Assembly (NCBI GenBank): GCA_937901895.1
Contig: CALGTD010000138.1
Coordinates: 62,001 to 126,000, forward strand
Reading direction: 5' to 3'
From: an uncultured Spartobacteria bacterium
GTDB lineage: Bacteria; Verrucomicrobiota; Verrucomicrobiia; Chthoniobacterales; JAATET01
Length of the DNA stretch: 64,000 bases
Numbering within the stretch: position 1 is the first letter of the stretch; every line of letters begins with the position of its first letter. Below, piece by piece: positions 16,676 through 26,126 of this stretch. The notes under the pieces were generated by a model that did not search any database, was not told the DNA's origin, and saw nothing but the letters and a program-made list of their open reading frames with translations. The position numbers and the translations under genes are program-made.

Positions 16676-18682
16676 ATGGAACTCATCACACCACTTGCAC
16701 TGCTGATCGGGATCATTGCGGTCCTGATCCTGCTGGGCTTCCTCGTCATGATCGTTCGCTGCTACCGCAAGGTGGACCAGGGACAGGCGCTCGTGCGCAA
16801 CGGCCTCGGCGGCACGAAGGTGTCGTTTTCCGGCATCGTCGTGCTTCCTGTCATCCACAAGGCGGAATTCATGGACATTTCCGTCAAGCGGGTGGAGATC
16901 GATCGCGCCGGCGTGAACGGTCTGATCTGCCGGGACAACATGCGCGCCGACATCAAAGTCGCATTCTTCGTGCGGGTGAATCAGACCGCGCAGGATGTGT
17001 TGAAGGTCGCGCAGTCGATCGGATGCACGAGGGCGTCGAGCCAGGGCGCCATCGTCGATCTGTTCGATGCGAAGTTTTCCGAGGCGCTGAAAACCGTCGG
17101 GCGGCAGTTCGATTTCGTCGAGCTCTACAACTCCCGCGAGAAACTCAAGGACGACATCATCCAGCTCATCGGCACGGATTTGAACGGATTCGTGCTCGAG
17201 GATGTTGCGATCGATTACCTCGAGCAGACGCCGCTCAATCTTCTCAATCCCGACAACATTCTCGACGCGGAGGGCATCAAGAAGATCACCCAGCTCACCG
17301 CGTCGCAGAAGGTGCTCGCGAACCAGATCGACCGCGAGCGGGAGAAGACGATCAAGAAACAGGACGTCGAGGCCCGCGAGGCCATTCTCGAGCTCGAGCG
17401 GCAGCAGGCCGAGGCGGAGGAAAAGCAGAGGCGCGAGGTCGCAGCCGTGGCGGCGCGCGAGCAGGCCGAGGCGAAGAGAGTGCAGGCGGAGAATCTGCTC
17501 AAGAGCGAAGCCGCCCGCATCCGGGCCGAGGAGGAAATCGCGATCGCCGAGGAAAACAAGAACCGGCAGATCATCGTTGCCCGCAAGAACAAGGAACGCA
17601 CCGATGCCATCGAGACCGAGCGCGTCGAGCGGGACCGGCTCATCGAGGTCACTGAGCGCGAGCGCATCGTCGAACTTGCGACGATCGAGAAGAACAAGGC
17701 GATCGAGGTCGAGCAGAAGGCGATTCAGGACGTGATTCGCGAGCGCCTTGTCGTCGAGAAATCGGCGGTTGAGGAGCGTGAGCGGATCAAGGACACCGAG
17801 GCGGTCGCCGCCGCGGACCGCGAGAAAAAGGTGAAGATCACCGAGGCGGAGATGCAGGCCGAACAGGCGCTGGTGAAGGATATCAAGGCCGCCGAGGCCG
17901 CGAAACGGGCCGCGGAACTGCTGGCTGAGCAGGAGTTGTTCAGCCGCGTGAAGCAGGCGGAAGCCGAAAAGGAAGCCGCAGAGCTGCGGGCGCAGGAGAT
18001 CCTCATCGCCGCTGAGGCGGAGCAGGCAGCCGCCGTCAAACAGGCCGAGGCGAAGAAATCGCTCGCCGAAGCGACGATCGCGGAGGTTGCAGCCACCGGA
18101 CTTGGCGAAGCACAGATCATCCAGGCGAAGGCCGATGCCGAAGCGAAGGGCATTCAGGAGAAAGCGGAGGCCATGAAGGCGCTCGATGGCGTGGGTCGCG
18201 AGCACGAGGAGTTCAAGCTCCGCCTCAACAAGGAGAAGGAGATCGAGCTGGCGGGAATCACGGTCCAGCGTGAAATCGCCGAGCAGCAGGCACGCGTCCT
18301 GGGCGAGGCGCTCAAGAGCGCGAAGATCGACATCGTTGGCGGCGAGGCCCAGTTCTTCGACAAGATCACGGGTGCGATCACCAATGCGAAGGTCGTGGAC
18401 CGGCTTGTGCTGGGAAGCAACACGCTTTCCGACATCAAGGACACGTTCTTCACGGGCGATCCCGAGGACTTCCGCAAACGGCTCGCCGAGTGGTTCCAGC
18501 TCTTCGGAGTGTCGAGCGAGGACGTGAAGAACCTCACGATCGCCGCGGCGCTCGGAAAGCTGATCAGCGAAGCGGACGATGACCGCAGCCGTGGCGTGCT
18601 CGCGACGCTGCTCCATCGTGCAAAACTCGCGGGCGTATCCGAAAAGACGGTGGGCTCTTTGGGCGCACTGGCAGTGAATTAA
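16676..18682 (+). CDS. Flotillin/SPFH-family protein (YqiK-like)
   Basis: The protein has 668 residues, about 100 more than E. coli YqiK. A single N-terminal membrane helix (about residues 3-28) is followed by the SPFH domain (about 35-190, including VDQGQALVRNGLGGTKVSF). A very long charged coiled coil rich in Glu, Ala, Lys and Arg runs over about 200-560. The last 100 residues form an extra region (DTFFTGDPEDFRKRLAEWF and after). Such proteins oligomerise into ring or cage-like scaffolds on the inner membrane and organise fluid microdomains. It sits between the YqiJ-like protein (4-bp gap) and the giant ATPase (52-bp gap), so the three most likely act as one membrane-associated assembly. 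Confidence 0.93.
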   Translation: MELITPLALLIGIIAVLILLGFLVMIVRCYRKVDQGQALVRNGLGGTKVSFSGIVVLPVIHKAEFMDISVKRVEIDRAGVNGLICRDNMRADIKVAFFVRVNQTAQDVLKVAQSIGCTRASSQGAIVDLFDAKFSEALKTVGRQFDFVELYNSREKLKDDIIQLIGTDLNGFVLEDVAIDYLEQTPLNLLNPDNILDAEGIKKITQLTASQKVLANQIDREREKTIKKQDVEAREAILELERQQAEAEEKQRREVAAVAAREQAEAKRVQAENLLKSEAARIRAEEEIAIAEENKNRQIIVARKNKERTDAIETERVERDRLIEVTERERIVELATIEKNKAIEVEQKAIQDVIRERLVVEKSAVEERERIKDTEAVAAADREKKVKITEAEMQAEQALVKDIKAAEAAKRAAELLAEQELFSRVKQAEAEKEAAELRAQEILIAAEAEQAAAVKQAEAKKSLAEATIAEVAATGLGEAQIIQAKADAEAKGIQEKAEAMKALDGVGREHEEFKLRLNKEKEIELAGITVQREIAEQQARVLGEALKSAKIDIVGGEAQFFDKITGAITNAKVVDRLVLGSNTLSDIKDTFFTGDPEDFRKRLAEWFQLFGVSSEDVKNLTIAAALGKLISEADDDRSRGVLATLLHRAKLAGVSEKTVGSLGALAVN

Positions 18683-18734
18683 TCCCGGCGCGGCGGGAGC
18701 GCTGCTTCCGCCGCGTTCTTCCAAGGATCGATCG

Positions 18735-21700
18735 ATGGAAAACAAACCACCGACAATCGAAGGCGGCACCTACGAGGTTTTGCGCGCCCGGCTCGACGAG
18801 CAGGCGCGTGACCTCCGGGAGCGGTTGGAGCGGCTGAACGACGCGCGGCAGGAGGTCTTCGGGACCATCGAAACCGCGCTTGTCGCGACGGGGCGGATCT
18901 CCACCGAGAACAACTGCGTCCCTCGCGACATGGTCGCGATTCGCAAACGCCGGTCGCTGCTTGGCTACAATGTCCACATCGGCCTGCGCTCGGAGGTCCG
19001 GCTCGAGGATGTGTTTACCGCCTACCAGCGCGAGGGGGACGAGTTTCGGCCGATCCCGCTCGATTTCCTGAGGGATCCGGACTTCGAAGCCGACTTCCAG
19101 AGTCTTTTCAAATACTACAAGAACACCGTCTTCACGAAGTTCGCGTTCATTGGGCCGCACCTCTTTTTTGTTTTTCAGGTCGGCCAGCGCGTGACGGACG
19201 TGAAGACATTCAAGTGGCTCGTCGGGGAGGACGGCGCGTTCACATACCTCGGAAACCGCAGCGACCACGAGTTTGTCTTTCCGCCACAGCACGAGTTCGA
19301 GTGGAAGCGCACGCATCGCGACCTGCATCGCGATGGGCTTCATCCACATATATCGATCGAGGACCGCGTGTTTGTCGAAACGATCGGCGGCGACCTCACG
19401 ATCAAGGTTGAAGATAACACCGACACCGGCGCGGGCATCTACAGCGAGCCAGTTGAGCATGCCGATCAGACGCTCGACGATGCGGAGATTTTCTACGCCG
19501 TCGTCGGCAATCTCGTTCTGCTGCGCATCCGTCCCTACCAGGAGAAGACCTGGCGGTATTTTGTATTCAACGAAAAGCTCCAGCACGTCCGGCGAATCGA
19601 TGCGATCGAGCAGTCCTGTGTGCTGTTGCCGGACGGACACGGCATTATCTTCTCGCGCGGCTACTATTTGCAAAGCGGAGAGCTGAAACTCTTCGACGCG
19701 AACTCGACCGACATGCTTTTCGAGCGGCGGATTGCCGCGCCGAACCGCGAGGATCACCTCTTCTGCTTCTACAATCGCGAGCGCGGCGACTACATCCTGA
19801 TGCCCTACAACGTGATCACGCAGCGCGTGGACACGCCCATTCATTGCCAGGGTTTTTCCATCTTCGACAGCGGCGAACTTGCGCTCTTCAAGGGGGACTC
19901 GGAACCGCAGAAACATCACACCGTCCAGATCTGGCAGACGCCGTTCACCGGCTCGACGTTCCAGACTCCGGCGAAGACCGATTCGTTTCTCTTCAAAGTT
20001 GGCAACGGCGACATCGTCCGCTGCATGGCTGAGTGCCACGAGATTCTCGGGCTGATTGCGCGCGACGAACCCTATGCCGACCTCTATGTGGACCTTCGCA
20101 AGAGGGCCGGCGACGTGCTCGACTCGTATTTCTGGTTGCGGGAGGAGGACGCCTTTCGGTTGGTCGAACCGCTCGCGGCGATCCGCGATGCCGCGGATCG
20201 AACGATCGAGGAGTTCGACAAGGTGCTCGAGCTGCGTCGCACGGCGGCATCGAAACTGGAAGAAGTCGCAGGAAAGGCGCGCGCACTGACGGAGGGGATT
20301 GTTCCGGGGGAGTTGCAGGATATCGACGCCTACGTGCATGCGCTGGCCGGTCTGCGCACCGTTCGCGGTGAGCTGATTGCGCTCCGGGACGTCCGATACA
20401 TCGATCTGGAACGGGTCGATACCGAGGAACAACTTGTCGCCGACTGCAGTGAGGAAGTGTCCAGGCTGTGCGTGGAGTTTCTTCTCGGTGATGCGGCGCT
20501 TTCCCCGTATCGCGAGCGCGTGAAGGCGCTGGAATGCCGGATCGATGAAATCTCCCGCGTCGTTGACGGGCGCGCGCTCGAAGAGGAGATGACCGTAGCC
20601 GGCGCGGACCTGAGCATGCTCATTGAGATCGTCGGCAATCTGCAGATCGACGATGCGACGGCGACGACGCGGATTATTGACGACATCTCCGCAATCTACG
20701 CGGCGCTGAACCAGAACCTCGCCCGCCTGCGCCAACGACTTGCCGGGCTGCGTCAGAGCGAGGGAGCGGCGCAGTTTGGAGCGCAGCTGAAGCTTGTCAC
20801 CCAGGCCGTAACAAACCTGCTCGAGCGCTGCGACACACCGGAGAAGTGCGATGAAGCGCTCGGGCGCATGATGGTGCAGCTCGAGGAGCTGGAGACGCGT
20901 TTTGCGGAGGCGGCGGAGTTTCTCGAGCCACTGGCGGAGAAGCGCACGGAGGTCATCTCTGCGTTCGAGGCGAGAAAACTCGCGCTTTTGGAGGCGCGCA
21001 ACCGGAAGGCGACCGCGCTGGCCGGGGTGGCCGACCGCATGCTGAAGGGAATTCAAACCCGGGTGGCGTCCATCGATGACGTCGCGGCCATCCACGGATT
21101 TTTCGCGTCCGATCTCATGGTCGACAAGCTGCGCGATGTCATTCAGCAGTTGCTCGATCTCGGCGATCCCGTGAAGGCCGATGATGCGCAGTCGCGATTG
21201 AAGACCCTGCGCGAGGAGGCCGTGCGTCAGCTCAAGGATCGAAAGGAGCTGTTCGTTGATGGTTCGGACGTCGTTGCGTTTGGTCCGCACCGGTTCAATG
21301 TGAACACGCAGCCGACCGATCTGACCGTGCTGCATCGGGACGACGGCCTGTTTCTGCATCTTTCCGGCACGCGCTTTTTCGAGCGGATCGAGGATCCCGA
21401 ACTTGATGAGCTTCGTCCCGTTTGGGACCTCGAGGTTGTTTCCGAATCGCACGACGTGTATCGCGCGGAGTGGCTCGCCTGCAAGCTGCTCAGAAGCCTT
21501 GAAGATGGCGGTCGGCTGGCGGAAGCCGCCCGGTGGAGTTCCGCGCAATGGCTCGATGAGGTGCGGAATTTCATGTCCCCGCGATACGCCGAAGGTTATG
21601 TGCGGGGAATTCATGATGCGGACGCGGTCCGAATTCTGGAAGCGCTGGCGCCGATGCACCTGGCGGCCGGAACGGTGCGGCATCCTCCGTCCGCGCGGGT

Positions 21701-23768
21701 GCTCGGAATCATGGCCTGGGATCATTTCGACAATGCGGAGGAACGGGCGCTGCTGGAGGGACAACTGGCGAGCCATGGCGCGATGCGAGGTGTCTTCGAA
21801 ACCGAGGCCCGCCCGGCGCCGTATCTCGCAAGGCTCGAGGGCGTCTGCCGGCGGGCAATCGAAAGCGGAGCGCCGTTCGACGAATCACTGGTTTCCCCCG
21901 CGGCGGAATATTTGTTCGACGCGTTGAGTTCGGGAGAGGGATTCGCGTTCAGCCAGGACGCTTTCGAGGTGTTCCGCGCGTTCGAAGATGATGTGCGGGA
22001 GCGGGGAGCCTTCGACCGGTTTGTGGAGCTTCGAAAGGCGGTGGAGACCAATCCGTGGCGCCACTTCGAGATGCTTCGCGATTGGATGAGCGGGTTTCTG
22101 CGCCGCAGCGACAGGGACGGGACGTTTTGTGACGAGGCAGTCTTCCTGCTGAAGCGCGGCGCGCATCACCAGCATCGCGTGGTCGATGTTGAGCTGCGTG
22201 TGGATCTCACCGGCATGCTCGGCCAGCATCCTCGCCTCCGGAACGGCGCCTATGTGCTGGATTACCTGGATTTCACGGACCGTCTCGAGCGTCACGAGCG
22301 TGTCACGGCACCCGCCTTCGAGCGGTTTCAGGCGATCAAACGCCGTCTCTCCGAAGTGGGAGCCAGTCGCCTGCGGGTCGAGGAGCTTCGTCCGAAGGTG
22401 CTGACATCGTTTGTCCGGAACCGCCTTGTGGATGAGGTCTTTTTGCCGCTCGTCGGCGCAAACCTCGCGAAGCAGATGGGCACCGCGGGCGCGAATACGC
22501 GCACGGATCGCATGGGTCTGCTGCTGTTGATTTCACCTCCCGGCTACGGCAAGACGACGCTTATGGAATATGTCGCGAGCCGGCTCGGGCTCGTGTTCAT
22601 GAAGATCAATGGTCCGTCGCTCGGCGCCGGCGTCACCTCGCTGGATCCCTCGCATGCTCCGAATGCTGCGGCGCGCGAGGAGATCGAGAAACTGAATCTC
22701 GCATTCGAGATGGGCGACAATGTGATGATCTATGTGGACGACATCCAGCATTGTCATCCCGAGTTCCTGCAGAAGTTCATTTCGCTCTGCGACGGCCAGC
22801 GGCGGATCGAGGGTGTCTATCGCGGACAGGCGCGCACCTACGACCTGCGCGGGCGGAAGGTCGCCGTGGTCATGGCGGGAAATCCCTACACGGAAAGCGG
22901 CGAGAAGTTCCGGATTCCCGACATGCTCGCGAACCGGGCCGATACCTACAATCTCGGCGACATCGCTGTGGGCGCGCACTTCGAAGCGTTCCGCCTGAGC
23001 TACCTTGAGAATGCGCTCACGTCGAACGCGGTGCTGAACCCTCTCGCCGCGCGCGGGCGCAAGGACATCCTTGGCGTCATTCGAATTGCGGAGACCGGTG
23101 GCCGCGATGGCGTCGAGCTTGAAGGCAATTACACCGCTCGGGAACTCGAAGACATGGTTTCCGTCGTGAAGAAGCTCGGCCGCATCCGCGACGTGATCCT
23201 GAAGGTGAATGCGGAATACATCCGCTCCGCCGCGCAGGCCGATGCCTACCGCACCGAGCCGCCGTTCCGCCTGCAGGGATCGTATCGCAACATGAACCGC
23301 ATGGCCGAGAAGGTCGTGCCGGTGATGAACGACGAAGAACTCGAAGCGCTCGTGATGGACCACTACCGCAACGAGGCCCAGACGCTCACGACGGGTGCCG
23401 AGGCGAACCTGCTCAAGCTGCGGGAACTTCTCGAAAAACTCACTCCGGAGGAGGCGGCGCGATGGGAGGAAATTCGGAAGACCTTTCGTCGCAACCTGCT
23501 GGTGGCGGGGACGGAAGGGGATGACCCGATTGCGCAGGTTGTCCGGCAGCTCGTGGCGTTTAATGTCGGGCTGGAAGGGATCAAGGACGTTATCGGGAGC
23601 ATGGCCGCGAAGCCGGAACGCCCGCCCGCGGGATCCGATCCGGGGATCGATCTCACGAAGGTCGCGATCTCGCGCGAGACCTTGCAGAAGATCTGGGAGC
23701 TCATCGAGCAGGACAAGATTCGGGCGAACAAGGGCGACACGTTGCAGGTGAAGATTCCGGAGGAGTAG
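18735..23768 (+). CDS. Giant AAA+ ATPase associated with flotillin (often labelled DNA repair ATPase)
   Basis: The protein has 1677 residues. The N-terminal 450 residues are beta-rich and repetitive (HEFVFPPQHEFEWKRTHRD, YLQSGELKLFDANSTDMLF), possibly a propeller-like platform. The middle third is largely helical with coiled-coil character. The C-terminal AAA+ domain carries Walker A (ISPPGYGKTTLMEY, near residue 1270) and Walker B (MIYVDDIQHCHPEF, near 1333). A sensor-like segment (VVMAGNPYTESGEKFRIPDM) follows; it is the MoxR/dynein-like pattern in which N follows a hydrophobic strand. The name DNA repair ATPase is, to my knowledge, only an automatic label. The context with SPFH and YqiJ-like proteins suggests an energy-driven membrane remodelling or repair machine. 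No signal peptide or TM is visible, so it is cytoplasmic. Confidence 0.85.
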   Translation: MENKPPTIEGGTYEVLRARLDEQARDLRERLERLNDARQEVFGTIETALVATGRISTENNCVPRDMVAIRKRRSLLGYNVHIGLRSEVRLEDVFTAYQREGDEFRPIPLDFLRDPDFEADFQSLFKYYKNTVFTKFAFIGPHLFFVFQVGQRVTDVKTFKWLVGEDGAFTYLGNRSDHEFVFPPQHEFEWKRTHRDLHRDGLHPHISIEDRVFVETIGGDLTIKVEDNTDTGAGIYSEPVEHADQTLDDAEIFYAVVGNLVLLRIRPYQEKTWRYFVFNEKLQHVRRIDAIEQSCVLLPDGHGIIFSRGYYLQSGELKLFDANSTDMLFERRIAAPNREDHLFCFYNRERGDYILMPYNVITQRVDTPIHCQGFSIFDSGELALFKGDSEPQKHHTVQIWQTPFTGSTFQTPAKTDSFLFKVGNGDIVRCMAECHEILGLIARDEPYADLYVDLRKRAGDVLDSYFWLREEDAFRLVEPLAAIRDAADRTIEEFDKVLELRRTAASKLEEVAGKARALTEGIVPGELQDIDAYVHALAGLRTVRGELIALRDVRYIDLERVDTEEQLVADCSEEVSRLCVEFLLGDAALSPYRERVKALECRIDEISRVVDGRALEEEMTVAGADLSMLIEIVGNLQIDDATATTRIIDDISAIYAALNQNLARLRQRLAGLRQSEGAAQFGAQLKLVTQAVTNLLERCDTPEKCDEALGRMMVQLEELETRFAEAAEFLEPLAEKRTEVISAFEARKLALLEARNRKATALAGVADRMLKGIQTRVASIDDVAAIHGFFASDLMVDKLRDVIQQLLDLGDPVKADDAQSRLKTLREEAVRQLKDRKELFVDGSDVVAFGPHRFNVNTQPTDLTVLHRDDGLFLHLSGTRFFERIEDPELDELRPVWDLEVVSESHDVYRAEWLACKLLRSLEDGGRLAEAARWSSAQWLDEVRNFMSPRYAEGYVRGIHDADAVRILEALAPMHLAAGTVRHPPSARVLGIMAWDHFDNAEERALLEGQLASHGAMRGVFETEARPAPYLARLEGVCRRAIESGAPFDESLVSPAAEYLFDALSSGEGFAFSQDAFEVFRAFEDDVRERGAFDRFVELRKAVETNPWRHFEMLRDWMSGFLRRSDRDGTFCDEAVFLLKRGAHHQHRVVDVELRVDLTGMLGQHPRLRNGAYVLDYLDFTDRLERHERVTAPAFERFQAIKRRLSEVGASRLRVEELRPKVLTSFVRNRLVDEVFLPLVGANLAKQMGTAGANTRTDRMGLLLLISPPGYGKTTLMEYVASRLGLVFMKINGPSLGAGVTSLDPSHAPNAAAREEIEKLNLAFEMGDNVMIYVDDIQHCHPEFLQKFISLCDGQRRIEGVYRGQARTYDLRGRKVAVVMAGNPYTESGEKFRIPDMLANRADTYNLGDIAVGAHFEAFRLSYLENALTSNAVLNPLAARGRKDILGVIRIAETGGRDGVELEGNYTARELEDMVSVVKKLGRIRDVILKVNAEYIRSAAQADAYRTEPPFRLQGSYRNMNRMAEKVVPVMNDEELEALVMDHYRNEAQTLTTGAEANLLKLRELLEKLTPEEAARWEEIRKTFRRNLLVAGTEGDDPIAQVVRQLVAFNVGLEGIKDVIGSMAAKPERPPAGSDPGIDLTKVAISRETLQKIWELIEQDKIRANKGDTLQVKIPEE

Positions 23769-23776
23769 ACACCGAC

Positions 23777-23811
23777 AGGCCCGCGGGACCTTCCGGGTGG
23801 GCTTTGACGGC
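23777..23811 (+). terminator. Possible terminator after the flotillin/ATPase operon
   Basis: A GC-rich imperfect hairpin (GCCCGCGG pairing loosely with CCGGGTGGGC) ends in CTTTGA just 9-40 bp after the ATPase stop codon. The T-run is short, so this is a weak call based mainly on position. Confidence 0.35.
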
Positions 23812-23846
23812 TTGATGGAGGAATGCGGCCCTGCCATGGTGCGGCC

Positions 23847-24311
23847 ATGAAGCGCCTGTTCCTCTCCGTTGCTTTGGTCGTCGTCGCCATCGTCGCAACC
23901 GGCTGTCTTGCATCTCCGGTTTCGAGTTCGGGAGGCTTCGGCGCGGTGACGGTCACCAACACGAATGTCGACGCGATCAATGCGGCGGCACAGGCGGTCT
24001 TCGCTGAATACGGCTATCAACCCGGACCGATGAACTATCCGGACTCCTTTTCCTTCGACAAGAAGGCGGGCGCCTTTGGACAGCTCATGTATGCGAGCTA
24101 CAACGACCCGACTTCCTACCGCGTCACGCTCTTCACGACGCAGCTTCCCGGCACGAACGATTTCCGCCTGAGCACACGCGTCGCGCGCGTTTCGGACGCC
24201 GGCGAAGCGGGATTCGAGGATACGACCCGCATGTCGGGACTGTGGTCCGCGGAATTTGGTCCGATCCTGAAGAAGATTGCCGCCCAGGCACAGGGCGCTG
24301 GTGGCATTTGA
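23847..24311 (+). CDS. Small lipoprotein of unknown function
   Basis: The protein has 154 residues. The start at 23847 is preferred because it opens a lipoprotein signal (MKRLFLSVALVVVAIVATGC, lipobox VATGC). The mature part has DAINAAAQAVFAEYGYQPG and SYRVTLFTTQ. This is a compact alpha/beta pattern often seen in small periplasmic lipoproteins whose function is unknown to me. It lies 78 bp after the ATPase gene on the same strand, with a possible weak terminator in between, so it may or may not belong to that operon. Confidence 0.75.
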   Translation: MKRLFLSVALVVVAIVATGCLASPVSSSGGFGAVTVTNTNVDAINAAAQAVFAEYGYQPGPMNYPDSFSFDKKAGAFGQLMYASYNDPTSYRVTLFTTQLPGTNDFRLSTRVARVSDAGEAGFEDTTRMSGLWSAEFGPILKKIAAQAQGAGGI

Positions 24312-24320
24312 TCCCGCAGG

Positions 24321-24337
24321 GCGCCCCGGCGGGGCGC
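24321..24337. other. Strong GC hairpin after the lipoprotein gene
   Basis: GCGCCCC and GGGGCGC form a perfect 7-bp stem with a 3-nt loop, 10 bp after the lipoprotein stop. There is no T-run, so it may stabilise the transcript end or act as a factor-assisted terminator. Confidence 0.5.
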
Positions 24338-24474
24338 GACTCCCGGACGTCGGAGCTACAGGCCTGGAGCTAAGGTCGTGTCCGGCCATTTCTGCGCGGC
24401 ATTCGGCGGGCACATTCCGGAGCCATGATCGTTGCGTCATCGCACCGGTGAAGGACGCGCAATGAATGGCGGAG

Positions 24475-24514
24475 GGCGTTGTCAAAGGGTGCGGACTTGA
24501 TTAAACGCAACCGC
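24475..24514 (+). promoter_or_regulatory. Promoter-like leader conserved with the downstream paralogue
   Basis: GGCGTTGTCAAAG (24475-24487) and the following GCGGACTTGATTAAA are nearly repeated at 26089-26120 before the second hydrolase, at almost the same distance from its ATG. TTGTCA (24479-24484) with a 17-bp spacer to TAAACG (24502-24507) would place transcription start at the ATG itself. No Shine-Dalgarno is visible. Confidence 0.45.
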
Positions 24515-26008
24515 ATGCGCCGCCCTTTTTTCCTGCTGCACCTTTCCGCTCTGCTCCTCGCCGGGGCGGCACCGTCTTCTGCGCAAACCTTTGTGCCTGC
24601 TCCGATGCCGGCTTTGTTGAGGAAGGCGGGCCTTCCTCCCACGGTGCGCTTCGGTTACGTCACTGTCCCCGCGAACCGGGCGATGAATAATGGACAGAAG
24701 ATCCAGATCGCGGTGGCGATCCTTCCCGCGAGGGAATCGCCGAAGAAGCCGGACCCGATCTTCTTTCTGCAGGGCGGACCGGGAGGGGCCGCCACCTTGG
24801 TGGCTGGGGATCCCGTGTATTCTCTGCTCTCCAGGGATCGCGATGTCGTCTTCATTGACCAGCGGGGGTGCGGGTTCTCGCGACCGTTTCTGGGTGCGGC
24901 TTCCAATGATGTGACCGTTCCATTCCGTCCGATCGCTCGTGCCCGGGCCCGCTTCCGCGAGCGTGGAATTCCTCTTGCGAGCTTCAATACGCCGGAGAAT
25001 GCAGCGGACGTCGAGGCGGTCCGGAAGGCGCTCGGCTATGGTCAAATCAACCTGTTGGGCAGCTCCTACGGGACGGTGCTCGCACAGCAGGTGATGAGTG
25101 ATTTTCCACACAGACTCCGGTCGGTCGTGCTGAGCGGGGTGGTGCCGCTGCGTGGCTGGGACCTTGTGCCCGGCAATCAGCTTGTGCAGATGGATGGCCT
25201 GCGCGGCCTGTTTCGCGACGTGCGACGCACGCGGCGCGATCGGCGTTCGTTTCCGGCCCTCTCCTCGCGGTATAATGAGGTGATTGCGCGGCTTCTGGAG
25301 CGGCCGGTCATCCTCCGTCATCGCAGACAGAAGATCCGGCTCGATGCGTTTTCGTTTCAAAGTGCGCTGATCGTGCTCCTGCAGACACCGCAAACGGTCC
25401 GCTATGTTCCGTTGCTCATCGAGGCCGCGTGGGAAGGACGCTACGAGCAGGTGGGGCCGTATCTTTATCCGCCGATGCGGCCGGGCGACCGCGGTCTCGC
25501 ATTCGGGATGTTTCTTTCCGTCGTGTCTCACGATTTCCGGGCGCCGGGAACCCATCGCCATGCGCTGGCACAAGTCGATCGACTGCCCAATGGTCCCTTC
25601 AAGACGATGACCCGTTACACCGTCGACCGCCTCACCAAGGCGCTCGACCGCTGGCCGGTGGCCTACGATCCGGGCGCGATCCGGCCGCCGTTTGGCAGTG
25701 CGGTGCCAACTTTGCTCGTGCAGGGAGACATGGATGCGCAGACACCGCCGAAGGGCGGAACGGACGCCGCGCGGCTGCTTGGTTTGAAGAATGCGTTTGT
25801 GATGTCGTTCCCCCGCAGTGGCCACGCGACCGGTCTTTCCGAAGGGCCGGCGTGCGACGCCATTCGTCAGTTTTTTGACACGCCGAATCGGCGACCGGTC
25901 GTCAATCTGGCCCCGCTTCGGAAACGGCACTTCTACCTCACGAAATTCCCGCAGCGCTCCCGCACGAAGGCGATGCGCCCGGTGGTTCCCGTGGCCTCGT
26001 TGCCTTGA
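24515..26008 (+). CDS. Secreted alpha/beta hydrolase, tripeptidyl-aminopeptidase (TAP)-like, copy 1
   Basis: The protein has 497 residues with a signal peptide ending near SSAQ. The oxyanion-hole motif FFLQGGPGGAA and the strand DVVFIDQRGCGFSRP identify the S33 prolyl-aminopeptidase/TAP group. The nucleophile is Ser in LLGSSYGTVLAQQ. The Asp is in VQGDMDAQTPPKGG and the His in PRSGHATG, so the triad is intact. These enzymes usually act on short peptides or on ester and amide small molecules outside the cytoplasm. It is the first of a tandem pair; the second copy starts 118 bp later and repeats even the promoter-like leader. Confidence 0.9.
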   Translation: MRRPFFLLHLSALLLAGAAPSSAQTFVPAPMPALLRKAGLPPTVRFGYVTVPANRAMNNGQKIQIAVAILPARESPKKPDPIFFLQGGPGGAATLVAGDPVYSLLSRDRDVVFIDQRGCGFSRPFLGAASNDVTVPFRPIARARARFRERGIPLASFNTPENAADVEAVRKALGYGQINLLGSSYGTVLAQQVMSDFPHRLRSVVLSGVVPLRGWDLVPGNQLVQMDGLRGLFRDVRRTRRDRRSFPALSSRYNEVIARLLERPVILRHRRQKIRLDAFSFQSALIVLLQTPQTVRYVPLLIEAAWEGRYEQVGPYLYPPMRPGDRGLAFGMFLSVVSHDFRAPGTHRHALAQVDRLPNGPFKTMTRYTVDRLTKALDRWPVAYDPGAIRPPFGSAVPTLLVQGDMDAQTPPKGGTDAARLLGLKNAFVMSFPRSGHATGLSEGPACDAIRQFFDTPNRRPVVNLAPLRKRHFYLTKFPQRSRTKAMRPVVPVASLP

Positions 26009-26088
26009 GATTGCACGGAAAGGACGTCCACCCAACTCCCGGTCGATCTTCACCCCAGCGAGGGCGACGACTGGCGGAGAGTGGTGGC

Positions 26089-26126
26089 GGCGTTGTCAAA
26101 GTGGGCGGACTGGATTAAAGGCACGC
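26089..26126 (+). promoter_or_regulatory. Duplicated promoter-like leader of the second hydrolase
   Basis: GGCGTTGTCAAAG (26089-26101) followed by GGCGGACTGGATTAAA repeats the leader at 24475. TTGTCA (26093-26098), a 17-bp spacer and TAAAGG (26116-26121) put the predicted transcription start at the ATG at 26127. No ribosome-binding site is visible. Confidence 0.45.

Noticed and set aside
16574..21776. Two long minus-strand open frames opposite the flotillin and ATPase genes
   Set aside because: Their composition is that of an antisense shadow (Leu, Arg, Asp-rich low complexity), and the plus-strand proteins have clear SPFH and AAA+ domains.
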